From Bacteroidetes bacterium GWA2_31_9b (GTDB lineage Bacteria; Bacteroidota; Bacteroidia; Bacteroidales; UBA12077): 5,743 nt of DNA. Shown here one piece after another: positions 1-5,743 of the stretch. A program made the position numbers and the translations under genes. The stretch covers positions 8,054 through 13,796 of the forward strand of contig MENE01000187.1 of assembly GCA_001769005.1 (NCBI GenBank), read 5' to 3'. A model generated the notes under the pieces. The model saw nothing but the letters and a program-made list of their open reading frames with translations, ran no database searches and was not told the DNA's origin. Each line of letters opens with the position of its first letter. Position 1 is the first letter of the stretch.

Positions 1-643
1 TTTTATTTAAATCTTTAATTACACTTTGGTTTATTGTTCTTGCGCCCAAACTCCCACCAATAATTAATATTGTTTTTTTATTACTTAAATTAAAATGAGT
101 TAATGCCTCATCTCTATAATTGATTTTATTGAGTAAGTCTTGTCGAACAGGATTCCCAGTTAAAATAATTTTTTCTTTTGGAAAATATTTTTCCATTCCA
201 TCATACGCCACACAAATTGCCTTTGCTTTTTTTGCTAAAAGCTTATTGGTAAGTCCAGCATACGAATTTTGTTCCTGAATAACTGTTGGTATTCTTTTTC
301 GATTAGCCATAAATAAAACTGGTCCGCTTGCATAACCGCCAACTCCAACAACAACATCGGGTTTAAATTCTTTTATTATATTTTTTGATATTTTTAAACT
401 TCGAATCAACTTTGAAATAAAACTTAAATTTTTAGTTGTAAGTTTTCTTTGTAAACCGGCTACGGGTAATCCAATAATTTTATACCCGGCAGCAGGTACT
501 TTATCCATTTCAATTTTACCTAAAGCTCCAACAAACAAGATATTGCAATCAGGATCAAGCTCTTTTATAGCATTGGCAATAGAAATCGCAGGAAAAATAT
601 GTCCTCCTGTTCCACCACCACTAATGATAATATTTTTACTCAT
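1..643 (-). CDS. murG: MurG, UDP-GlcNAc:lipid I GlcNAc transferase (partial, C-terminus beyond window)
   Basis: MurG transfers GlcNAc from UDP-GlcNAc to lipid I on the inner face of the cytoplasmic membrane, making lipid II (GT28 family, GT-B fold). The frame opens with ATG at 643-641 and stays open to base 1, giving 214 residues of an expected ~360. The visible part is the whole N-terminal, lipid I-binding domain plus the beginning of the C-terminal domain. Motifs seen are the glycine-rich loop GGGTGGH (residues 9-15), GVGGYASGP (100-108), EQNSYAGLTNK (124-134), TGNPVR (162-167) and the C-domain G-loop GGSLGARTIN (196-205). The E. coli equivalent of the third motif begins HEQN; here it is QEQN. 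The ATG overlaps the ftsW stop in ATGAGTAA, and the glycine loop follows it at the usual distance, which fixes the start. No Shine-Dalgarno motif is visible. The missing C-terminal half, with most of the UDP-GlcNAc site, is a window-edge effect. Confidence 0.97.
   Translation of the reverse strand, partial: MSKNIIISGGGTGGHIFPAISIANAIKELDPDCNILFVGALGKIEMDKVPAAGYKIIGLPVAGLQRKLTTKNLSFISKLIRSLKISKNIIKEFKPDVVVGVGGYASGPVLFMANRKRIPTVIQEQNSYAGLTNKLLAKKAKAICVAYDGMEKYFPKEKIILTGNPVRQDLLNKINYRDEALTHFNLSNKKTILIIGGSLGARTINQSVIKDLNK
636..643 (-). other. ftsW stop / murG start overlap (ATGAGTAA)
   Basis: The murG ATG (643-641) lies inside the last codons of ftsW, whose TAA is at 638-636, giving an 8-nt overlap in different frames. 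No Shine-Dalgarno sequence is visible before the murG ATG. The arrangement suggests translational coupling (termination-reinitiation), which is inference; the overlap is read directly. Confidence 0.9.
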
Positions 644-1841
644 CGTCTGATTCATTTTCTGCTTGATTTTGATCTGCTGTAATACTTACTTTTTGAGCTT
701 CATTCTCTGGCTCATTCTCCAGACTTCTGCTAACACTAAGAATAATTCCAAATGCAATACCGGTAAATAATATGGATGATCCACCCATACTAACCAAAGG
801 CAATGTTTGCCCTGTTACAGGAAAAAGACTTGCTGCAACGCCCATGTTTATCATAGCCTGAAACGTAAGACTTATTGCCAGTCCGATTGCTAGAAAGGCA
901 GCAAATGTCCGGGTAGTTTTCCTGACTATTACTCCTGCCCGAAACAAGAGAAACATATATAAAAATAAAACTACTACACCTCCAATAAACCCATACTCTT
1001 CAATAATTATAGCATAAATAAAATCGGAATATGGGTGTGGTAAGAAATTTCGTTGAGAACTGTTTCCCGGACCTTTTCCAAAAATACCTCCTGAAGCAAT
1101 TGCAATTTTACTTTGCTCTGCCTGATAATTTTCCTCACTTTCTCCGCTCACAAAATGCTCAATACGATTTTGCCAGGTAGAAACCCGACCTTTTTTTCCT
1201 GAAATCAGAACACCCCCAATTATTAAGGAAACACCTAAAATTCCTATTAAGCCTATTGATAAAAGATATTTAATTTTTACCCTTCCAATAAACATGATAA
1301 CAAATGATGTAAAAAATAATATTAAAGCAGTTGAAAGGTTTGCAGGCATAATTAATCCACAAACAATAACAATAGGCAAAACAAGTGAAATAACTACTTC
1401 TTTAAAACTATCAATTTTATCTTGTTGTAACGATAATACCCTTGCTATATACATTAACAAAGCGAGTTTAGCTAGATCCGATGTTTGAATTGTTAAGCCA
1501 ATTACTGGTAAGGTTAACCAACGAGTAGCCGAATTAAGGCTGGTACCTAAAACCAGCGTAACAGCAAGTAAAAAAATCGATAAATAAAGAAAATACTGTG
1601 ATAATCTTGAATAATATTTAAAAGGGATTAAGTGTGTAACATAAATTACGCCAATACCAAAAGCAAGTAAAACAAAGTGTTTAAAGAAATAATACAGTGT
1701 ATTTCCTTCCTGGTATTTATATGCAAGCGTTCCTGTTGAGCTATAAACAGCAAGCAACGAAAAAACCGAGAGAGCAAAAATCACTGCCCAAACAACTCCA
1801 TCACCTTTAAAGTATTTCGATAATACTTCTTTTAGTTTCAT
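636..1841 (-). CDS. ftsW: FtsW, SEDS-family septal peptidoglycan glycosyltransferase
   Basis: FtsW polymerises lipid II into septal glycan strands with a class B PBP (FtsI) in the divisome. The protein has 401 residues, close to the ~414 of E. coli FtsW. About ten hydrophobic segments can be picked out (roughly 17-33, 53-69, 81-98, 122-137, 149-163, 167-185, 191-211, 274-300, 312-332, 345-368). Family motifs are NSATRWL (103-109), the loop GIFGKGPGNSSQR (252-264), HPYSDFIYAIIIEEYG (269-284) and PVTGQTLPLVSMGGSS (341-356). D273 in SDFIYA matches the catalytic Asp of RodA/FtsW. RodA is the main alternative, but position between murD and murG favours FtsW. The start at 1841 leaves a 27-nt gap after murD with no Shine-Dalgarno. 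The C-terminal tail (375-401) is strongly acidic. Motif variants are QTSD where QPSE is common, and PANLSTA where proteobacterial relatives have an Asp. Confidence 0.96.
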   Translation of the reverse strand: MKLKEVLSKYFKGDGVVWAVIFALSVFSLLAVYSSTGTLAYKYQEGNTLYYFFKHFVLLAFGIGVIYVTHLIPFKYYSRLSQYFLYLSIFLLAVTLVLGTSLNSATRWLTLPVIGLTIQTSDLAKLALLMYIARVLSLQQDKIDSFKEVVISLVLPIVIVCGLIMPANLSTALILFFTSFVIMFIGRVKIKYLLSIGLIGILGVSLIIGGVLISGKKGRVSTWQNRIEHFVSGESEENYQAEQSKIAIASGGIFGKGPGNSSQRNFLPHPYSDFIYAIIIEEYGFIGGVVVLFLYMFLLFRAGVIVRKTTRTFAAFLAIGLAISLTFQAMINMGVAASLFPVTGQTLPLVSMGGSSILFTGIAFGIILSVSRSLENEPENEAQKVSITADQNQAENESDDE

Positions 1842-1868
1842 TCTGGATAATTTATTATTAACAAAATA

Positions 1869-3203
1869 TTATAAATCTTTAACCGCTTGTTTAAACTTAC
1901 GACCACGATCTTCGTAATTTTCGAACAGGTCGAAACTTGCACAAGCTGGTGATAAAAGTACTGTATCATCTTTTCTGGCAAGAAAATAAGCAGCTTTTAC
2001 TGCCTCATGTGCCGACTGTGTATCAACAATTGTATCTACAATATGGTCGAAAGCTTTATGTATTTTGGTATTGTCTTTACCCAAACAAATAATTGCTTTT
2101 ACTTTCTTTCGAACCAATTCTACAAGAGACGAATAATCGTTTCCTTTATCAACACCACCTACAATCCAGATTAAATCATTTGGCATACTCTCTAAGGCAT
2201 ACCAGGTAGAATTTACGTTTGTTGCTTTTGAGTCGTTTATAAACTCAATTCCATGTACTTTGAGTACATGTTCCAGCCTGTGCTCAACACCCTGAAAGTT
2301 ACTCAAGCTTTCGCGAATAACTTCTTTTCTGATTTTAAGCACCTGTGCCGCTATTCCGGCAGCCATAGAATTGTAAGTGTTATGCTGCCCTTTTAAAGCA
2401 AGATCTAGTATTGACATAGTAAACTCGTTATTATGATATGTAATTACTAATTGTTCGTTTTCTTTATATGCTCCATCGGTAAATTTTTCTCGCAATGAAA
2501 ATGGGAGCTTTTTTGATTTTATATCTTTTTTATCAACTTCTCTTCGTGTGATCTCATCGTCGGCACAATAAATAAAATAATCACTTTCTGTTTGATTTTG
2601 AATGATTCTCATTTTAGAATTGGTGTAGTCCTGCATTCCATTGTATCTATCGAGATGATCGGGTGTAATATTCATTAAAATAGCCATGTCAGCTTTGAAA
2701 TTATACATTCCATCGAGCTGAAAACTGCTTAACTCAATCACATAATAATCGTAATTGCACTCGGCAACCTGCAAAGCCCAACTCTGACCAACATTTCCTG
2801 CAATACCAACATTTAACCCTGCATTTTTCAGTAAATAATGCAACATTGTAGTCGTTGTTGTTTTTCCGTTACTTCCGGTTATACAAATTTTATAAGCATT
2901 ACAGTATCTTGCAGCATATTCAATTTCTGAGATTACAGGAATACCTTTTTCTTTAGCTAAACGAATAATTTCAACCTTATCAGGAATACCCGGGCTTTTA
3001 ATTATTTCATTTGCATTTAATATTTTTTCTTTTGTGTGCTTTTCTTCCTCCCACTCAACATTTATCTCATTAAGCTTTTGCTTGTATTTGTCTTTGATTT
3101 TTCCAAAATCAGAAACAAAAACATCGGCTCCGTTCTTTTTTGCAAGAACAGCAGAACCAACTCCACTTTCACCAGCACCTAATATGACAATTCTAGTTTC
3201 CAT
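1869..3203 (-). CDS. murD: MurD, UDP-MurNAc-L-alanine:D-glutamate ligase
   Basis: MurD is the cytoplasmic ATP-dependent ligase that adds D-Glu to UDP-MurNAc-L-Ala, the second amino acid of the stem peptide. The 444 residues match the family length (438 in E. coli). The N-terminal Rossmann-like UDP-binding domain starts with GAGESGVG (9-16). The central ATPase domain has the P-loop GSNGKTTT (110-117), ELSSFQLD (157-164) and NITPDHLDRY (178-187). K197 in the following helix (SKMRI) aligns with the lysine carbamylated in E. coli MurD. The C-terminal domain has GVEHRLE (305-311), NDSKATN (323-329), SPACASFDLF (418-427) and RGRKF (433-437). These motifs separate MurD from MurC, MurE and MurF. The ATG at 3203 lies 9 nt after the mraY stop, preceded by an A-rich stretch. 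An AGG about 12 nt upstream is too far to be a convincing ribosome binding site. The gene is complete with no sign of disruption. Confidence 0.98.
   Translation of the reverse strand: METRIVILGAGESGVGSAVLAKKNGADVFVSDFGKIKDKYKQKLNEINVEWEEEKHTKEKILNANEIIKSPGIPDKVEIIRLAKEKGIPVISEIEYAARYCNAYKICITGSNGKTTTTTMLHYLLKNAGLNVGIAGNVGQSWALQVAECNYDYYVIELSSFQLDGMYNFKADMAILMNITPDHLDRYNGMQDYTNSKMRIIQNQTESDYFIYCADDEITRREVDKKDIKSKKLPFSLREKFTDGAYKENEQLVITYHNNEFTMSILDLALKGQHNTYNSMAAGIAAQVLKIRKEVIRESLSNFQGVEHRLEHVLKVHGIEFINDSKATNVNSTWYALESMPNDLIWIVGGVDKGNDYSSLVELVRKKVKAIICLGKDNTKIHKAFDHIVDTIVDTQSAHEAVKAAYFLARKDDTVLLSPACASFDLFENYEDRGRKFKQAVKDL
2252..2270. repeat. Perfect 8-bp inverted repeat with 3-nt loop inside murD
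   Basis: CATGTACT (2252-2259) and AGTACATG (2263-2270) are perfect reverse complements separated by TTG. The site lies in the murD coding region and encodes the locally symmetric peptide HVLKVH (residues 312-317). It lacks a T-tract and sits mid-gene, so it does not look like a terminator. A repeat of this size is expected about once by chance in a window this long. Confidence 0.5.
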
Positions 3204-3212
3204 TTTTTGTTT

Positions 3213-4463
3213 TTACCTGATTTTTAATGTAACAACAGTAATAACAGCCAGCATAATTCCAACAATAATGAATCGAACAACAATTTTTGGTTCGGGATAT
3301 CCTTTTAATTGATAATGATGATGCAAAGGAGCCATTTTAAAAATCCTTCGTCCCTCGCCATATTTTCGTTTTGTATATTTAAAATAAGTAACCTGCATCA
3401 CAACCGAAAAATTTTCGACCAGGAATATTCCGCAAAGAATTGGAATTAGTAACTCTTTACGAATGATTATAGCAAAAACAGCGACAATTCCTCCTAACGA
3501 TAAACTTCCGGTATCGCCCATAAAAACCTGTGCGGGATATGAATTGTACCACATAAATCCTATTGTAGCTCCCATGAATGCACTCATAAAAACTACCAAT
3601 TCTCCCGTATTTGGGATATACATTATATTTAAGTAATCGGCATAAACAATATTACCCGATAAATAAGCCAAAATTCCTAAAGTTGTACCAATTATTGCTG
3701 ATGTTCCGGTAGCTAAACCATCGAGCCCATCTGTAAGATTAGCTCCATTTGAAACTGCAGTAACTATAAGAATTGTGAAAATAACAAATACTATCCATGC
3801 CGCATGCTGCTTATATTTTCCTAAAAATGAAACCAGATAAGCGTAATCGAACTCATTATCTTTAAAAAATGGAATTGTTGTTCTTGTTGATTTCACGTCT
3901 CGTGTTACAACCTGTGTTGTATTTCCTGAATAATCAGAATTTTCTGTGGTTTGAATATTTATTTCAGTAGGATTTTCTGATATTTTTTCACGAACAACTA
4001 CATCATCGCTTAAAAAAAGTGTTAACCCAACAATTAATCCAATACCAATCTGACCAAGAATTTTAAATCTTCCGGCTAAACCATTTTTATTTTTTTTGAA
4101 TGTTTTGATATAATCATCGGTAAAACCAATAATGCCTAACCAAATTGTAGTTATAAGCATAAGAATTACATAAACATTTAATAAATCTCCAAAAAGTAAA
4201 GTCGGGATAATAATTGAAGCAAGAATAATTACTCCTCCCATAGTTGGAGTTCCTTTTTTGCTCATTTGCCCTTCCAGGCCCAGATCGCGGATATCTTCGC
4301 CAATTTGTTTTTTGCGCAGATAATTAATTATCTGTTTACCAAAAACAAGCGATATTAATAACGAAGTAATAATTGTTAATGACGACCGAAAAGAAATATA
4401 TTGAAACATTCCGGCTCCGGGGATATCGAATTGCTCTAAATATTTAAAAAGGTAATACAACAT
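3213..4463 (-). CDS. mraY: MraY, phospho-N-acetylmuramoyl-pentapeptide transferase
   Basis: MraY is the integral membrane enzyme that transfers phospho-MurNAc-pentapeptide from its UDP carrier to undecaprenyl phosphate, giving lipid I. Conserved motifs are GTPTMGG (71-77), the Asp pair FTDDYIK (114-120), NLTDGLDGL (242-250), YPAQVFMGDTGS (309-320, with the active-site Asp at 317) and PLHHHYQLKGYPEP (379-392). The C-terminus ends in a hydrophobic helix. At 416 residues it is about 55 longer than E. coli MraY (360). Most of the excess is a polar Thr/Asn/Glu-rich stretch at about 153-195, between a hydrophobic segment and the conserved PFFKD motif (198-202). Smaller additions follow at about 205-220 and 362-370. 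This extension is, as I recall, common in Bacteroidota MraY. The ATG at 4463 is 8 nt after the murE stop with no Shine-Dalgarno, and the N-terminal MLYYLFKYLE resembles the usual MraY start. Confidence 0.98.
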   Translation of the reverse strand: MLYYLFKYLEQFDIPGAGMFQYISFRSSLTIITSLLISLVFGKQIINYLRKKQIGEDIRDLGLEGQMSKKGTPTMGGVIILASIIIPTLLFGDLLNVYVILMLITTIWLGIIGFTDDYIKTFKKNKNGLAGRFKILGQIGIGLIVGLTLFLSDDVVVREKISENPTEINIQTTENSDYSGNTTQVVTRDVKSTRTTIPFFKDNEFDYAYLVSFLGKYKQHAAWIVFVIFTILIVTAVSNGANLTDGLDGLATGTSAIIGTTLGILAYLSGNIVYADYLNIMYIPNTGELVVFMSAFMGATIGFMWYNSYPAQVFMGDTGSLSLGGIVAVFAIIIRKELLIPILCGIFLVENFSVVMQVTYFKYTKRKYGEGRRIFKMAPLHHHYQLKGYPEPKIVVRFIIVGIMLAVITVVTLKIR

Positions 4464-4471
4464 AACTTTTA

Positions 4472-5743
4472 TTAATTATATAGTTCGTCTAAAATTTGTT
4501 TTGTAATTTCTCTGTCATCAAAATGATGCTTAGCACCTTTTACTTCCTGATATGTTTCGTGTCCTTTACCAGCAATAAGAATGATATCGCCAATTTTTGC
4601 AAGTAAACACGCGGTTCGTATAGCTTCTTTGCGATCCACAATCACAAGTATTTTTTTATTCTTATCTGCTTCAATACCTGCTTTCATATCAGCAATAATT
4701 GCATTTGGATCTTCGGAACGTGGATTATCTGATGTTAAAATAAGTACATCGCAATTATCGACAGCTATTTTTGCCATTTCAGGACGTTTTGTTTTATCTC
4801 TGTCGCCACCGGCTCCTACTACTGTAATTAACTGTTGCTTTTCTTTTCTTATTTGATTTATTGCATTTAATACATTTTGCAATGCATCGGGAGTATGAGC
4901 ATAATCAATAATTGCAGTAATTCCGTTATTTGAGCGAATGGTTTCGAATCGTCCTTCTACAGGTTTTAACTCACTTAATGCTGTAAGAATATCTTTTTTA
5001 TCGAACCCAAGCATTGTTGCTGTTGCATAAACACCTAACAAATTCGATGCATTAAACTTTCCAACAAAATAGGTCCAGATATCCAAATTATCAATATTTA
5101 ACATCGAACCTTCAAAATGACTTTCGATGATTCGAGCTTTAAAATCAGCAGCAGTTATTACACCAAAAGATTTAACCTTTGCTTTTGTATTTTGAACCAT
5201 AACCCTGCCGTTCTTATCATCTTCGTTAATAAGTGCAAAACTATTGGGTGATAAATCATCGAAAAATTTCTTTTTAGCTTTAATATATTCAGCAAAAGTC
5301 TTGTGATAATCTAAATGATCGTGTGTAATGTTTGTAAATAATCCTCCTGCAAAATGTAATCCTTCAACCCTACCCTGATCAATAGCGTGAGAACTCACTT
5401 CCATGAAACAATACTCGCAACCGGCATCAACCATTTGATTCATTAATTTATTAATTTGAACTGCATCGGGTGTAGTGTGAGTCGCTTCAATCTGAGTTTC
5501 ATTAATGTAATTTCGTACAGTAGATAACAATCCGGCTTTATGACCCAATAATCTGATAAGATTGTATAATAGTGTTACTGTTGTTGTTTTTCCATTTGTT
5601 CCGGTAACACCAACAAGTTTTAATTTAGATGATGGATAATTGTAGAATGCCGATGCGATTTGACCTAAAGCATTTGCAGAATTCTCTACTATAATATATG
5701 TTACATTATTGTTTATTTCAGATGGTAATACTTCGCAAACAAT
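4472..5743 (-). CDS. murE: MurE, UDP-MurNAc-L-Ala-D-Glu:meso-diaminopimelate ligase (partial, N-terminus beyond window)
   Basis: MurE is the cytoplasmic ATP-dependent ligase adding the third stem-peptide residue. The frame is open to the right edge, so 423 residues are visible. Aligning the P-loop lysine with E. coli K119 suggests about 67 N-terminal residues are missing, for a normal total near 490. In visible numbering the motifs are P-loop GTNGKTTT (48-55), MEVSSHAID (114-122), NITHDHLDYH (138-147) and the probable carbamylated lysine K157 in YIKAKKKFF. Further on are VEGRFE (262-267), DYAHTPDAL (280-288), GAGGDRDKTKRPEM, DNPR (339-342) and GKGHETYQ (392-399). DNPR with the GKGHE motif is the signature of meso-DAP-adding enzymes; Lys-adding enzymes differ at the Arg. 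A TTG at 5548-5546 is not the start, because the P-loop lies upstream of it in frame. The gene ends 8 nt before mraY, with no murF between. Confidence 0.97.
   Translation of the reverse strand: MVCEVLPSEINNNVTYIIVENSANALGQIASAFYNYPSSKLKLVGVTGTNGKTTTVTLLYNLIRLLGHKAGLLSTVRNYINETQIEATHTTPDAVQINKLMNQMVDAGCEYCFMEVSSHAIDQGRVEGLHFAGGLFTNITHDHLDYHKTFAEYIKAKKKFFDDLSPNSFALINEDDKNGRVMVQNTKAKVKSFGVITAADFKARIIESHFEGSMLNIDNLDIWTYFVGKFNASNLLGVYATATMLGFDKKDILTALSELKPVEGRFETIRSNNGITAIIDYAHTPDALQNVLNAINQIRKEKQQLITVVGAGGDRDKTKRPEMAKIAVDNCDVLILTSDNPRSEDPNAIIADMKAGIEADKNKKILVIVDRKEAIRTACLLAKIGDIILIAGKGHETYQEVKGAKHHFDDREITKQILDELYN

Larger units (their letters stand above)
1..5743 (-). other. Internal segment of the dcw operon (murE-mraY-murD-ftsW-murG)
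   Basis: Five genes run in one direction with spacings of 8, 9, 27 and -8 nt, leaving only 44 non-coding bases in the window. This order is the conserved dcw core. In many Bacteroidota the cluster begins with mraZ, rsmH, ftsL and a class B PBP gene before murE, and continues with murC, ftsQ, ftsA and ftsZ after murG. Those genes would lie outside this window, so their presence is expectation rather than observation. No terminator-like hairpin with a T-tract and no convincing Bacteroidota promoter (TAnnTTTG with upstream TTTG) was seen in the gaps. Confidence 0.9.

Noticed and set aside
1294..1488. Plus-strand open frame of 64 codons
   Set aside because: It lies wholly antisense to ftsW, has no recognisable domain, and the minus-strand frame shows clear SEDS motifs.
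1540..1556. Short inverted repeat CTGGT...ACCAG within ftsW
   Set aside because: A 5-bp stem inside a coding region with no T-tract is expected by chance many times in this length.
1842..1880. Possible promoter in the murD-ftsW gap (TATTTTG-like string)
   Set aside because: The spacing does not match TAnnTTTG and no TTTG lies at the right distance upstream. AT-rich DNA gives such near-matches often.
3034..3312. Plus-strand open frame of 92 codons across the murD-mraY junction
   Set aside because: It is antisense to the murD N-terminus and the mraY C-terminus, both with conserved motifs. Its Ser/Phe-rich composition is what the complement of Lys/Glu-rich codons gives.
4581..4856. Plus-strand open frame of 91 codons with hydrophobic, Ser-rich content
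   Set aside because: It is antisense to the conserved C-terminal half of murE (DNPR and GAGGDRDK region). It is a shadow frame with no independent support.
5546..5548. TTG as a possible start of murE
   Set aside because: The frame is open upstream to the window edge and includes the essential P-loop GTNGKTTT, so starting here would remove the ATP-binding site.

Overview
This window is a nearly gap-free stretch of a division and cell wall (dcw) cluster. All genes lie on the minus strand, so transcription runs from high to low coordinates. The order is murE (5' end cut by the right window edge), mraY, murD, ftsW and murG (3' end cut by the left edge). Junctions are very tight: 8 nt murE-mraY, 9 nt mraY-murD, 27 nt murD-ftsW, and an 8-nt overlap ftsW-murG. 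No intergenic region is long enough to hold an independent promoter, terminator or RNA gene, so the block looks like the middle of one polycistronic operon.

The organism is most likely a member of the Bacteroidota, probably Bacteroidales-like. This is inferred from four things: AT-rich DNA, no clear Shine-Dalgarno motif close before any of the four visible starts, a murE-mraY junction lacking the murF found there in Proteobacteria, and a MraY of 416 residues with an extra polar loop. Genus or species cannot be assigned from this sequence alone. The MurE DNPR motif predicts meso-diaminopimelate in the peptidoglycan, so the organism should have a Gram-negative-type A1gamma wall.

The genes act on successive steps of one pathway. 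In the cytoplasm MurD adds D-Glu to UDP-MurNAc-L-Ala and MurE then adds the third residue. MraY moves the completed phospho-MurNAc-pentapeptide onto undecaprenyl phosphate (lipid I). MurG adds GlcNAc to give lipid II. FtsW, a SEDS-family membrane protein, polymerises lipid II into septal glycan with a partner class B PBP, which is not in this window. All visible catalytic motifs are intact.

I found no mobile element, CRISPR array, RNA gene or unknown gene. The window is conserved core genome. The points worth a second look are lineage-specific details: the MraY loop, the FtsW acidic tail and motif variants, the missing murF, and the start/stop overlap. I did not find an undescribed system here.
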